DNA of 64,000 nucleotides, taken from contig CM036618.1 in assembly GCA_020746105.1 (NCBI GenBank), positions 7,448,501-7,512,500 on the forward strand. The letters run 5' to 3'. How positions within the stretch are numbered: the first letter of the stretch is position 1; every line of letters begins with the position of its first letter. Source of the stretch: Trogon surrucura (taxonomy: Eukaryota > Chordata > Aves > Trogoniformes > Trogonidae). A program made the translations under genes and the position numbers. The notes beneath the pieces are model-generated. The model did no database searches. It saw only the letters and a program-made list of their open reading frames with translations, and had not been told where the DNA came from. Positions 1-12,793 of the stretch are shown here, piece by piece.

Positions 1-3000
1 TTGTAATAGTTGGCTGTATCCTGGAGCTTTTATCACAGCTTCTCCTTCCTGGCAAACTGAAGTTAAATCCTTCGACCTTTCTACTTTTTCATACCTTAAT
101 CTTTTTTAATTAATTAACATCTTTTTCAAAGCGTACCCTAAACAGGAGACTTGGTCCAACTGAGACCTTACCAGCATGGAGGGAAGTTGAATAATTACCT
201 CCTCTGGCTTACACACCACAGTCTTGTTATTGCGTCCTGGAAAGAGTTTTGCTTTTTCTCTTGGTGTTTTCCCAACAGCAGATTTCTTATCCTCATCCTT
301 TGGGACTTGCTGTACCTTCTCTAATTCTGCCGTACCATCACCTGGTGAGAGCTCCCTTGTGGGTTCTGTGGATTTGATATTTCTCCTCTAAGAGCTGCAG
401 TTTGGGCTGTTATTTATTGGATCTCATTTTGTTAAATTCAGGCTTTTTCCCCAATTTTTAAGGTCATTTTGAATCCTTATCCGGTCCTCTCAGCTGCTTG
501 TGGTCCAGCATGACCTGCATATTTCAGACGTGCGTTCCTTGGGCTGTCATTTGAGTCAGTGAGTTAAAATATTGAATAGAAGCACCTTTATGCCTGATCC
601 AGGAGGACACTGCTCAAAATCTGCACCTTGTCTGGCTGAAAACCATCAGCAGTGACTCCAAGTGTCTTTTATTCAGCTGTTCCTAAACTCATTTCCCCAT
701 ATTTCCTTAACTTAAGAGAATTTGTGAAATGTCAGGTGGGACTATTTCAAAAGTTTTACCTAAATCGCAGCATGTTTCAGCTTCCCAGGAGGGAACCCGA
801 GCATTACTCTGGTTTGGGCAATTTATTTCTAACAAATTCTCGTTCTCATCCCCATATTCTCCCCTAGCTTCCTATCAACTATTTGTTTAATAATTTCTTC
901 TGGGAGTTTTCCAAGGTTCAAAATTAAGCTCCTTGGTGTATAATTCCCACATTTTAAATAAAGATATTGTGCCTGCCAGTTTCTGCTCTGCAGGACCTTT
1001 CCTAGTCTGGGGTAGCTGGGAAGGGCATCACCACTGCTTCCCCCGCTCACCTCCTTCACCTGTGCTGACTCCGTCTCCTCCATCCCACCGAAACCATCTC
1101 CAGCCAGTTTCTTTCTTCTCCACTCCTTGGTTTGATTAACGTGTAATTAGAGTGAATCAGCTGACAACAAGGAACCTTTTCTCGTGAACACAGCACTGGC
1201 CTTTTCTGAGTCATCCCTCGATTACTCTCTTCCTCTTTCTTTCCTTCTGACGTATTTGTATTTATAGACCCTGCCGTTGCCCTCCCACCTTTGTTAGCTG
1301 AAACTCATTCATGCCTTCCCATGTGGTTTCGCAATAGGGCGGTCTTGGCTGCAAATGCGTAACAAGCTCCCACGATTCCCAGTTCCCTCTGCCCTGGATT
1401 TGCAGCAGGACCACTGGTGTTGGGGTCAGCGGTCGTGTTTCTTCCCAGCAGGATAAACCACCTTTAGGGCTCTCCCCTGCTGTGCCAGCCCTCCTGCTTC
1501 CCCAGGAGCACCCACAACTTTCTTGCGTGTGTCAAAATCAGCCGGTTTGGGTCCAACATCCCTCTGCCCTTGCTCTAGCAATTCCCTGTTTGTGAGAAAA
1601 ATGCAATTCTGCCACTTTGTGATCACTCTCCCCAAAACCAGTCTCCACTCCAGTTCCTGGCCAGTGCCCTGTGGACACAGTCCAGCTTAGGTAACTGCTT
1701 GTCCATCTGAGCTAACATTTTGTCTCCAGCATCTTAGGGACCTAGTGGACTGTGTCATGTCTGTCTCATTTCCATTTGTGGGTAATTAAAATTACATCCT
1801 TTGTTTTGACTCTTCTTGATAATTCGAAGAACCTCTTCTCCCTCCTCCTCACGTCTCCTGCCATGGCCAGCTCTGCCTTCTGTTCCTCTGCTCTTCCCAC
1901 ACCACCTCTGGAAGGACATAAGTAGGTTTCTGTGCGGTGAGTTCATTCTGCATAATGTCATTATTGTGGCTGTGTCTTAAGAATTCACGTTGTACTTATT
2001 CATTCCCTGGATCCTTGTGGGAGGTTGTATAGACAGAGTAGGTAACCATTGTGTTGTCCTTTTTCCTTTGTCAGGTCACTTTAATTTCTCCAAGAAAACT
2101 GGATCCTCCCCTATCTCCCATATTTATGTCCCTCTCCCCAAGGCAGGAGCTTCTCAGCCATGAAAATTCAGCCATGAAAATCTTTGTCCCCAGCCACAGC
2201 TGTCTGGTGTGTCTCGCACCACTTGTCCCAGTGAAGACACAAGGCTGAAGGCTGAGTTTTCTTTGTTTGGGGTGAGGACCACACACTTCCCAGCTTTGGT
2301 GTCCCACTGGTATCCAAGCCTAAGCACTGAGCCCTCTACATTTCCATTGCCACCCGAGGAGCCCTGAGCCCCTCCAAACCCCACAGGCATCAGGGGCTGG
2401 GGCTCACAGATTGCATCTTCCATTCCAAGCCAGCAGGTCAAGCCAACTCGCATCGCAAACAAGAGACCTGAGATGTAGGAGACGTGTATTTAAAATGAAA
2501 ATTGCGTTCTGAGATGGGCCCCAAACAGCTCAAGAAAATGTTATAATTAACTGTGAGTTGCCTCTGCAAATACTGCTGGCTGGATCAAGAGATTCAAGCG
2601 TCTTCTCTGGTCTTATTCTGCAGTCCAAGAATTTATTTACTGTACATTGCAAACCAGAGCCCTTCCTCCCTCCCCATTTTGTGTTGAACAAATAATGCTA
2701 TGTCTCTCCTGCCACTGCAGTATTAGAAAAAACTGGGTCATGCATATAATTCTGCAGAGGGAAACAAAAGGCCATTCTGCCCCTGTTGGATCTCATATTT
2801 ATGGATGCTGTGGCACATTATGGTAAATTTCGCTTGAATCCAGCATATAATTAATAGCTAATAATTTAGCAGTGGCATTTTTACATGCAGATTTGGGGAG
2901 AGATTCATGAAGCAGTGGACAAGGCAGTAAAATATGACTGTAGATTTTCCAAGGCACCAGATTCCCATCTCTGCTTTGCCTTCTGGCTTTTCACACACTA

Positions 3001-3333
3001 TCGTTTTGGAGGGTGGTGTTGATAACTAATTCTTTCCTCTGCTTGTATTCTGTCCCATTTGAAAAAAAAAAATACAGCATGTCTGCATGCAAAACTGGAT
3101 GGTTGATGAATTTATTAGAGTAAAATGTTGACATCTGTTCTGTTTTCACAGAGAGAAAATTTCAGGAAGGTGGTAAATTGTGGAGACACGGGACCAGGCT
3201 CGCACATACTCGCTTGTGAGTTGTGAAAGTCGACTTTATAGATGTTCATGTACAGAGTACAGAAACTCAACTTTGGCTTGGCTGAAATCACCGGGAGTGA
3301 AAGTTAGTGTAGATCTATTGATTTCTGACATAT
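1..3333. other. gene-poor stretch, no gene recognised
   Basis: Both strands were read. Open frames are short (about 100 codons or fewer), have no recognisable domain and overlap one another. The stretch is rich in pyrimidines and AT, with a short A-run near 3061. Nothing beyond ordinary intergenic or intronic bird DNA is visible. Confidence 0.6.
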
Positions 3334-3402
3334 TTGGTTGGACTTGATGATCTTGAAGGTGTCTTCCAACCCAAACTGTTCTATGATTCTAGGATTCTAA
3401 GA
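3334..3402 (+). repeat. CR1 LINE 3' tail fragment
   Basis: Reads as the plus-strand CR1 3' end: a GGTTGGACTTGATGATCTT block, a TTCCAACCCAAACTGTTC block, then degenerate octamer repeats (TTCTATGA, TTCTAGGA). Only about 70 bp remain, which is typical of a strongly 5'-truncated copy. Confidence 0.85.
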
Positions 3403-4146
3403 TCGATTCTATTATTCTGTTTTAATGTTTCTCTGTGCTCTTCTATGCATTTAGCCAAGTATTATCTCTTACATATGCACCCACATGCACTCAGTAACTT
3501 GTTGCAGTAGTAGCAATCTCAGGCCAAAGGGATGAAAAAAAATGTGAAAAAAAAAAAAACCCTAGGAAAATATTTCCATCTCTGTGACTGAGAACAGAAG
3601 CGTTCCTGCTTTGCTGAGATCAGGATGTGACACAATCACTCCCCTCCGAGCAAGGCTGAAGCAAAGAAAGTGATGAAGCAAAAATCACTGCCATAATCAC
3701 CCTGGGATTACTGGGCATAATCCCACAGGGTGAGATAAGGTCTCAGGGAGTAAATGTTGTTTTCCGAGTGTGCCCATTGCTGCAGGCTGCTGAGTTTCTC
3801 TGGCAAATCTAGGGTAACATATGGTTTAGGAAAGCAATGCTACAGACCCCCCTCCAATTTCCCCAGGCACACACACAACTCCGCGTCATTACACATCACC
3901 TAAACACTAAGCATCTGCTGCACCTTTTTATTTGTGTGTTTGGCTTTCAGAAAACAGCCAGCTAAGGTTGTGGGTCTGCACTTCCCCGTTACATCTCCTG
4001 GTACTGCAGGAAGCCCTACGTGTGTTATTTCTCCTCACTGACAGTCCCAAGTAAATTGTGTGACTCAGGGCACTGGTAGGATTTGCAGAGTAATTAAGAG
4101 CACCAGCATCAGGGCTGATATTGCCCTACAGCATCCCATTCAGGAG
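3403..4146. other. no gene recognised
   Basis: AT-rich unique-looking DNA with short A-runs near 3535-3560. No coding signature or known repeat is visible. Confidence 0.5.
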
Positions 4147-4550
4147 CCTTCTGAGGAGAGGCTGAGGGAGCTGGGGGTGTTTAGTTTGGAGGACACTTGG
4201 GGGGACCTTAGAATTCTCTACAGCTACCTGAAGGGAGGGCGTAGTCAGGTGGGGGTCAAATTCTTTTCCTGGGCAACTAGTGACAGGATGAGAGGGCACG
4301 GCCTGAAACTGCATCAGGGGAGGTTCAGGTTGGATCTCAGGAGGCAATTCCTCACAGGGAGGGTGCTCAGGCACTGGGATGCTCTGCCCAGGGAAGTTGT
4401 GGAGTCACCGTCCCTGGAGGTGTCTAAGGAGAGGCTGGATGTGGCACTTAGTGCCGTGGCCGAGCCATTGTGATGGTGCTGAGTCATAGGCTGGACTTGA
4501 TGATCTCAGAGGTCTTTTCCAGCCTCAATAATTCTGTGATTCTGTGATTT
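4147..4550 (+). repeat. CR1 LINE 3' fragment with remnant of ORF2 C-terminus
   Basis: The plus-strand frame through 4473 reads as the C-terminal end of CR1 ORF2, after the reverse transcriptase domain. Family signatures are visible: an E-x-RLRELG block, a YLKGG block, a GRFRLDLR block and [13 protein letters not shown]. The 3' UTR follows, with the GGACTTGATGATCTCAGAGG block and two TTCTGTGA-type octamers near 4531-4548. The copy is 5'-truncated and not mobile. The open frame is inherited from the LINE and is not a host gene. Confidence 0.93.
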
Positions 4551-5854
4551 TAAGCAGCCCAAACCCTGGCACGCATCCCTGTGGCCTCAGGTGCAGGACA
4601 GGTTTGCTGCTCCTGACCTGAAAAGCAAAACAGCAGGACAGCACTTGGAGTGATGGCTACAGCCTTCCTGGAGGACCACAGCACATAGGTGCAGGATCCC
4701 TGCCACTCCTGGTTACACACAGGACTGGGGGATGCGGTCCCTTGGCGGTGCAGGTGGACATCACCAGTGAGAGCAGGAGGTGCATGGGGCTGTGGGGAGA
4801 AGCTGCAGCAACTGGAAGCCCTTGCACACCCTGCCCTGGAGGGGAGAGGGTGGTTTGGGTCTGCTGCTGGTCATTAACCATACCTTGTAATACGGCCAAT
4901 CTGGAACTGAAATAAGCATTTTGCGACCCTAACTCACAGGCTTTTTGGGCTTAGGCAAATGATTTGAAATGCCCTGTTCCCACCCTGCCTTCTGCCCAGT
5001 TCCTTCCTTTCTGGTTTTGTTCCTCCAGTAGGAGAAAAGATGAAAAATGCTCTAGATGCAAAGAAAGAAAAATGCGAGTAGATAAGAGAGAGAGAGAGGA
5101 ATACAGATATTTCATTTTTATGGACTTTTCACTGTATTTCATCTGTCTTTTATTCAATACACCGGTGACATTTGCATATTCCCCGAAATGCCACCTAGGA
5201 AAGAAAACACATTAAGAAGTAGCTTGACATAAAACACGAGGAGTCGTTCAATGGGGCTGACTGGGAATGTGAAAAGCAGCCTGCAGGCACAGGCACCCCT
5301 CTGCGCTGAGCCGTCCTGCAAAGCTCTGGGCTGTGGTGATGGGGACGTATGGGCTCTGTGCTGCAGATCAAAGGGGCTCCTGCTCTTCATTTTTTTCTTG
5401 TGTGATCCAGCTGCCACTCGCAAGCAAAGCTGATGTCTGGAAAGTAGGGAACATTTTTGCACAGAGGTTCTCCCCCGCCCCCTCCAGGTCTGTTTGCTGG
5501 TCCTCCAAGGCTTTAATGACTTTCTAGGAAACTTCAGGCAGACATAGAGGAGGTAGTAATAATAATAATAAATAATGCTGAAGACAGTTAGTGCCGGGAT
5601 GCACATAGCCCCTGGGTCTGGGAAGGTCCCTGGGCCAGGTACACCATGGTAACAGGAACCTGTTGAATGAATTTATCCTTTATACACAGGGGCTTTGGAG
5701 CTAATATCACACATCCTTCACTGCGCAACTGCTGTTGTAGCCTTAAACTGGGTGATTGATGGTCTTTCCTGGGAACAAAGCATCTCTGCAATTGTAGATG
5801 GCAAGTTTGGTACAGACAGGCAGGATAACCCTTCTTACTCCCTATATTAGAGTG
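4551..5854. other. no gene recognised; short GA and TAA microsatellites
   Basis: Holds a short GA-dinucleotide run near 5086-5098 and a TAA run near 5556-5576. A 150-codon minus-strand frame (5154-5606) is rich in low-complexity Tyr, Ser and Lys residues and shows no domain; it is treated as chance. Confidence 0.5.
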
Positions 5855-6104
5855 TAAATTTAGACTAAATATAAGGAAGCAATTTTTTACCATGAGGGTA
5901 GTGAAACATTGAAACAGGTTGCCAATAGAGGTAGTGGAACCCCCATCCTTGGAAACATTCCGGGTCACGTTGGACTGGGCTCCGAGCAACCTGATCTAGT
6001 TAAAAAATGTACATGCTCATTGCAGGGAAGTTGCACTAGGTGACTTTTAAAGCTCCTTTCCAACCCAAAATATTTTATTCTTCTACGATTCTATGATTCT
6101 ATGA
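5855..6104 (+). repeat. CR1 LINE 3' fragment, old copy
   Basis: Degenerate plus-strand CR1. A block matching the TAGACTAAATAT-AGGAAG segment is followed by the LPREV-like segment (AGGTAGTGGAACCCCCATCC), then TCCTTTCCAACCCAAAA and octamer repeats ending near 6104. Many substitutions suggest an older insertion than the 31 kb copy. Confidence 0.85.
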
Positions 6105-7629
6105 TACTGTATATAGCTTTAGAGCTGCTATGGCAGTTTTGGTGTGAAGCTGAGCCTGCAGGGGCTATCAGCCCAAAAATATATGTGGCACTTTGTACCC
6201 TAACCCTGGCTGAAGGCTTTACCCACCACTTTTGTCTGCCCTTCCCAGGGGGAAGGGGTGGGATGCTCCAGAAGTACACTTTTGGCCTCAGCATAGCCCT
6301 AGAGCTCTATGGTTCCAGGCTCAAGTCCAGTGCTGGATCTGACCTGTTTCAAGCTCTTGGGCAAATCCCTGCTGCAGGGATAGTCGTGCTCGATGTCAGT
6401 CTCTGAGTGGAGTGCAGAGGCTTCGTTAGCTAGTGCTTTGGAAAGGCTTTGAGCGGGAAAAGTGTATTCAGCGTTAAAAATGAATGAGCATCAGTAATGT
6501 GTGTGATAGAGAGGGAGAGAAAGACAATATTGGAGGACAAAATGCTCAAGGAGCAAAGAGCTGACCCAGGCAGCAACAGCTTTGCTAGTGCCCAGGTGGA
6601 CAGTATGGCTGTAGCCCTGGCACTGGCACGGTGTTGTTCAGGGTCCAGTGGCCCAGTTGGCTTGGCCTGCCTTATCCCACTTTGCCTTGACACATAGAGC
6701 AGCAGAAATTTCTCAGCATTCTCCTGGGAAATGGCAAGTGGGAGATGTGTCAGTTTTCTTGTCCTTCTGTCATCCTCTCATCCTAGTTCTCATACTTGTT
6801 GAGCTGAAGACATGTCCCTTTCCCTGAGGAATAGGTGGTCCAATAAATATCTCATGTTTCCCTCCCCACCATTGCCCAGTCTCACAGCTCCAGACCTTTC
6901 CTCCCTGCAGGGTTCCTGTCCTGAGGTTGAGCCTCTGCCATGCACAGGAGGACAAAAGCCACAGCTCAGGTTCACAATGAGCTAATGACCACAATGAGAA
7001 GGTCATGTGACTTTTGTGTCACCACCATCATAGATCTGAGCTTGGATGTGGGTACATAAAAGTCCCAAGAGACTGAGTGTGAAGGACAAATCCAAAGTTT
7101 GTCAGGTTATCTGGGCTACCGGTCCTTCAGATGGTCCTGGAGGACTCACCCACACTCCATGGCACCAGATTTCCCTCAGGAAGAGGTGACCAGCAGCTTG
7201 TCAACCGTTTCACGATGACTGTGTCCTTGTGCCTAGGAATTTCTGATGGAAACTAGCAGAGTATGGGATATGCCTTATCACCTCTGGTGACTCCCTACCC
7301 ACTGTCTTTAAATACTGCCCATGAGCAGCTTGTCCTGGCGTTTGATTGTTTCACAGTCACAGGCTTTACCGTCTCTCCCACAGTGTCTTCCCGTCTCTTT
7401 CCTCTGTCCTCCTGGCTGCCCCATGACAGCTTCTCTGACCACATCCACCATCTTTCTGGTTTGCCACTTCGATCCGTCGCTACTCATGATTCACCCTTGC
7501 TGAGATTTTCTTTATTAACAAGGTCTGCCTGGTTTTCACTTGCAGCCAACTTCACCTGGTGTTATGGAGGTTTAGTTTTGGCTGTGTTGCCGTGAAAAGG
7601 CTGAAATCAGAACTTAATAGCCTTGGTGT
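6105..7629. other. no gene recognised
   Basis: Unique-looking DNA. The longest frame (7263-7595, plus, 110 codons) has no recognisable domain and no splice context that makes it convincing. Confidence 0.5.
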
Positions 7630-7960
7630 CCATTAAGCAGATATTCTTTATTGCAACACTGCGCACACCCGTGATAGCTCCACCTAATGTGTGCCCCGTG
7701 AAGGGCTAAACGTATAGCTTATATACAGTTTAGATATACGTATTCATGTAATTTCCAAGAACTTATTAACATATGCTGCCATCCACTCCTGCGTGTGCAA
7801 TACAGTCTTTTGGTGGTCTCAGGGATCTCTGGTGGTCGTTTTACTTCATCATGATAGTCTTCATCGGAGTGTCCTTTTGATGGGCTCCATTCAATTAACT
7901 CCTTGTCTTTGCTAAGAGACACCAAGGCTGGCCTAGGCTGGTTCTGCATATCTTAATGGC
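7630..7960 (-). repeat. LTR-like repeat, copy A
   Basis: Diverged but alignable to copy B near 8565-8900. Shared blocks include TTCTTTATT followed by a C-rich stretch, TCCACCT, the block around ATTTCCAAGAACTTATTA, and a GGTCTC-GGGATCTCTGGTGGTC block. On the minus strand the TTTATT block becomes an AATAAA-type signal, as expected near the R region of an avian ERV LTR. The family is not identified and the boundaries are approximate. Confidence 0.5.
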
Positions 7961-8564
7961 ATTTGGGAGTCCTGGGGCATTCTGTCTTTGAAGATAAGAG
8001 CATCCTGTCCTTGGGAATAAGCTCCCTTGTAGAATACCTGTGTCTCACACCTCCATTCTCCCACTGATTCTGCTTGCTCAAGCATATTAAGTCTCCTATG
8101 TACCAGCTAAAATTACAGTTCTGACTATAACTATGGCTCCAGCTAAAACCACGGCTTCAGCTGCATCCATTAATTACTTTTAGAACATTGTCATCAGAAG
8201 GGAAAGAACCCAAAGATTCCCATGTTATTGGATAGGAACAGCAGGTTCTACCTGGGCATGGAGAGCAATGCAGCATGTATGTCCTCTTATCCACAGCATT
8301 GCTTTCACCTGCACACAAGCTCTGCAGCTTGTCCATCTTTGTCTAAAATCAGTATCGTCACTACAGCTGATGCTTCTTCATATTTTCTCTTAAAAGCCAC
8401 CACTCTGAAGTAGATGCATGCAGCCTGAGGGACACCTATACTGCCAGTGATAGAGGATCCTCAAACCACACTAAACTTCCACTCATTTTGAGTTTTCCAT
8501 CCCAATACTCCTCATGACTTTGTTACCGAAGCTCCAGTCAATGAAAAACTCTCTAAGACTCAAT
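7961..8564. other. spacer between two LTR-like repeats
   Basis: Contains a run of related phrases of the type AGCTAAAATTACAGTTCTG, GGCTCCAGCTAAAACC and GGCTTCAGCTGCATCC near 8105-8170. It could be further LTR sequence or remnant internal retroviral DNA. No coding match is visible. Confidence 0.35.
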
Positions 8565-8900
8565 TTAGCATTAGAAAGCAGGTATTTCTTTATTACAGCA
8601 CCGGATGCATGTGCAATAGTTCCACCTGTCATGCACACCATATCTGGCACCCATCCAAGCTTATATCCTCCTGTTTTGTACACAGGTATCAGTTTTCCCG
8701 GAAAGATTATACATATTCATTCTATTTCCAAGAACTAATTATCCTATGTACATAGTTACTTCACAGGTGGCTTGGATCTCTGAAAGGCTTCCCTGGAGGT
8801 CTTCAGTGGTCTCTGGTGATCCCTTGTGGCTGATAGAGGGGTGTCTCTCTTCTTTGTGGAGCCCTTCTTAACTGGCATCTGTTAAGTCTCTGATAATCTA
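8565..8900 (-). repeat. LTR-like repeat, copy B
   Basis: Same block order as copy A about 935 bp upstream: TTTCTTTATTACAGC, TTCCACCTGTCATGCACACC, a TATTTCCAAGAACTAATTA block, then TCAGTGGTCTCTGGTGATC. On the minus strand it carries an AATAAA-type signal. Same orientation as copy A, so the two could be remnant LTRs of one decayed element or independent solo LTRs. Confidence 0.5.
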
Positions 8901-9429
8901 TGAGTACTTGACACAGTTGATAGTCCTTGATGACACAGTTGATGGTCCTTTATTGTTGAGGAGCCCATACAACAATTTCTTCCACTAGGGTGCCAGCCAC
9001 AGCTGTAGAAGTTGATATCCTTGCTTTCATTCCTGCCTGAGGTCCTTTTACACATTTCTGTCTATGGTATGTAACAATTTGAGCCATTCAAGTCAGAACC
9101 CTTGGGCTGGAGCAGCTCTTAAAGAGTAGAAGAGACCCCAACTCACTGATGGGACAGCCTGTGCAGCTGCCTGATGCCCACATTCAGGCACAAGCAGGAG
9201 GATGGGAGTGAAGCTGGTGGGAAGGGGGAATAGGACATGCTTGCCCTCTCAGTGGCAGCCCATTGTAGGCATATACCAGCTGAGCAACTGTGTTCACAAT
9301 CCAGCTCACCAGAATGATGTTAGCCAGTGAACCCTGCAGAAATCAACAGGAATTGGGCATCTGAATGGGGAAATCACCATGGCCATATAGGATTGCCATG
9401 GAGGCATCCACAAAAACAGACAGGGCAGC

Positions 9430-9960
9430 TACTAAAAATCAGAATTTATTTCAGCCAGAAACCCATCACATGCTCCAGCAAAGTATATTGCAGATTCAGA
9501 TGTTAGTTGGGAATTACCACTGCACAACTTAGTTTAGGAACTCACTACTCCTTCAGAAACATGACCAAAAATGTGCACAAACTCACTCACAAAAGAGAGG
9601 AAAAACCTTTCCCTTGAGGGTACCCAGAAAGGGGAATCACTCACCCACAAGGGGCAAGGACTCACTCAAGGATATATCCAGAAGTATCACTTAGCAGAGG
9701 TGGTGTGAAGGCTCTGAATACTGGGAGGTTTCCCTGGGCAGTGTCCCTATCCAAGGGCAGTGCCTGACTGCAGCCTGGCTACTCTGAAAAGGACTGACTC
9801 AAATTGGCTCTCCAGCAGGGCCCAATTTATACCCAAGGTGAGTCTGGCTGTGGCCATTTCTAACTAGCTTGGGAGTCAGCACGCAAAAGGCACAGTAAGC
9901 ACCCGAAGCAAAGTCATCAGGCCTCAGTGGCCATCCTTGACAGGTCTTTGGGGCAGGCCT
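9430..9960 (-). repeat. possible third LTR-like element
   Basis: On the minus strand a TATAAAT box (plus coordinates about 9829-9835) lies upstream of an AATAAA signal (about 9445-9450). The stretch between is full of short ACTCACTC and ACTCACTCAC phrases, as in some avian ERVL-type LTRs. The TATA-to-poly(A) distance of about 380 bp is long for an LTR, so this is a tentative call. Confidence 0.3.
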
Positions 9961-12793
9961 GTTATCAGGTCTCTGGCCAATGGATGCAACTGCCACAAGG
10001 ATGTCTCAGCAAAATAGGATCTTCCCTGGTGGGTGTTGGTAACGAAAAAGCTAGGCTGTCCTTCCAGCCTGGGAGCAAAGACAGGGATGGCTGAGGCCAC
10101 ACTGAGGAAGGACCGTCATCCAACAACAACTTGAAATGGGAATACAAGCCTCTTCCTATCAGGTTCATCAAGTGGATCTACTTTTACAGGGTCTGTAACA
10201 AAATTACTGAGCGTTCAGGAGGTCCCGTACAAGGAACAGCCCTGTGAAACCTGACTCATTCCTGTCATGTTACTAGAGCAGGTCAGCATGGAGATATCAC
10301 TGCAGAGAGACATAGATCTCTGGGCTTTTGTTGCTTTTGTGGTGACATTAGCTCAGGCTTTGCCATGAAGAGGTGGGTGTGAAAAGAGGAGGGTGTTTTC
10401 TACAGCTGAGAGCCTGAACGCAGCCATGACTGAGGAGGCAAACCTGCTGACTCACATGGTTTCCCTGCTGCTCTTTCAGATTCCCTCTCACACTGCAGGG
10501 AAAGTGATAGCACTCCAGAGCACTCCTCCAGGGATCTCCTCCTGTCCCTCCCAGGCAGCTCAGCTCTTGGCCAGCGTGGATACAGAAGTTCTCTCTGCAA
10601 CTCCAGAAAATTTCCCAAAGGCTTGGATGGGAAAGGACCTTATAACCCTTCTCTTCCCAGCCCTCTAGCAAAAAACATCTTTGATCTCTTGTGTATTAGT
10701 ACTATATCTCCCTTGTGATGTGGTTCAGTGAGAGGAAAGGAAATGTCCTTTGGTCCCAGTACTCAGGTGAAGGTATGGCTCTCATGCACACATGCTAAAA
10801 GTACACTGTGCCTCGTGCTCCCGGGGAAACGAGGACACTTCCTACTCACTCCCTGAGGAGCACAGCTGAACCGCTTGCACTAAAAGTACTGCCAAGCTTC
10901 CCAGATGAACTGTGTGACACTTCCCACGTCTCCGGAGTAGCAGCTCTGACATCAAGTTAACAAGTGCTGCCAGCACGCCAGAAGCACTCACCCTTTTGGA
11001 ATGTTTTTCCAAACCAAATCCCAGCTCTGTGCCCCTTTGAACTGGTGGTCCACCATTGCTGTAGAGCAATGAGGTGGAGCAAACTACGTGAGACCCAGGA
11101 CAACTGTAGGAGGGACCAGGAAAACATTTGGAGCAAGTCCTTGGACCCATGTTTCACATTGCAATGGGTACCTACAGCAGTGGGATCTGCAGAAGATTGG
11201 TACTGAGGGATCCAGGTAGAACTGAGCATGAGGTGCAACAGGACAATAAGGTTCTGCTTGATCAGAATTTCTGCTGAAAAGCAGCTTTCCCACTAACAGC
11301 ACTGGGTGCATCCTTACACAACCACAGCTTTCCCAGCCACTCACTCCTTATCAGACGGCAGGAGAAGGAAAAGAAAGGGAATAAAAACTGTCTGATATTT
11401 CTCTTACAAGGGAAAGGGATTCAGAGGGTGGACATTGGCCATGGGGCTTCAAAAACATTTTCCCAAGCTTCTTTTTTTACAATAAACATCTTGTGTAACC
11501 CTTGGCAAACCACAAACTTACATTCTGTTGGAACATCTAGTTTGATTCCTCGTGTGACACTGAATTATAACATGTAACCAGCTCCTCCTGTTGAGTTCAA
11601 CAGCTTGTGTTTGACTAAAGCACAGATTTCCCATCTGTTCTTCAGCCTCAGTCCTTTTTGCTGCAACATCGTCCTGAGAGCTGGTACAGATGATCCCCCT
11701 AAATCCCTCAAATCCTTTTCTAGATACACTGAGTCCCCATCCTATAGTCACTGCCTGCGTTCCTTGTTCCCTGGTATATGCCACAGGGTATTCATGCTAC
11801 AGGCCACAGAACAACTGCTTGATACTGCCGTTACTGATTATCCCACCAAACTTTCTGCGATCCCCAGCTTTTACCAGCAATGATGTTTAATTTTGCCTTC
11901 AAATCAGTGGCACAGTTGAATAGTACTGGAATTAGCAGCTGTCCTTCCAGTTTCCAGGTAAGGAAACTGAGTATCTTATTTTGCCTGGAGCTATCTGTAC
12001 CATTTCAGACTAACCAAGTGTCGCACAGGTTGTTCCTTTTGGTAGGCCTGGATTATCCTACACCCTGTGAGGCTCTGACACGTAGTCTACTGCCCTATAG
12101 AAGATTCTCTGTGGGAAGACCTCAAGAAGAACCTGTCTTTTCTCCAACAGAAGAAGGGAAGGAAGCTTCTGAGAGCAATGCAATAGAAGAATATATAAAG
12201 CCTTGGACTTTGGCTTAGAATAACATTCTGTGATTCTTAGAATAACATTCTGTGACTGGTGCAAGACCTCATCCTCTCCTACAACCTTGTTTCTTCTGGA
12301 AAATGGACACAGTTCCCTAAAGCCAGCACGGTGGTTCTTCCATGTCTCAGGAATCAGAGGCACAACATAGGAGAGGGAAGAGGGCTGATAATGCTGGAGC
12401 AGACCGGGAAGCCCAATTTACTTGATATTATGCTTGGAACTGCAGAATTATTTTCCTGTGAAATTGGAAGGAAACCTCAAACAATAAAGGAACCAAAATC
12501 CTGCACAGTTTTTTTTGGAAACACACCAATTTTTGAAGACAAATCTGGCATCCAAGTTACATGGCAGCATTTGGATAAAAGTAACTGGATTCCCAGTGAT
12601 TTCACAGCTGCTCAGGGGAGGGGAAGCTGCCAGGACAGACCATGGCAGATCCCCCCATTCAATATAATAGGTACACGACAAATTGTTATTGATTGCTGGT
12701 TTTTGTTATTTTATTGCAGAGAGCTTCTGAATTTGATGTCAGGTCTTGAAGAAGATCAATGATAGAGCTCACTGAGCGGAGAAGGTGGACCAG
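9961..12793. other. no gene recognised; short tandem duplication
   Basis: A 23-bp imperfect tandem duplication built on TTAGAATAACATTCTGTGA lies at about 12217-12256; its ATTCTGTGAT core looks like a CR1 tail octamer, so it may be a CR1 3' remnant. A 167-codon plus-strand frame (12259-12762) starts at GTG and shows no domain or family resemblance, so it is not annotated as a gene. Confidence 0.45.

Noticed and set aside
4060..4473. 137-codon plus-strand frame as a host gene
   Set aside because: It is the C-terminal part of CR1 ORF2, as are the frames at 31490-32107 (minus), 33362-33553 (plus) and 54010-54225 (minus).
5154..5606. 150-codon minus-strand frame
   Set aside because: Built partly on a TAA-repeat read as poly-Tyr and on low-complexity Ser/Lys stretches; no domain.
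12259..12762. 167-codon plus-strand open frame
   Set aside because: Starts at GTG, has no recognisable domain, motif or splice context; a frame of this length is expected by chance in 64 kb.
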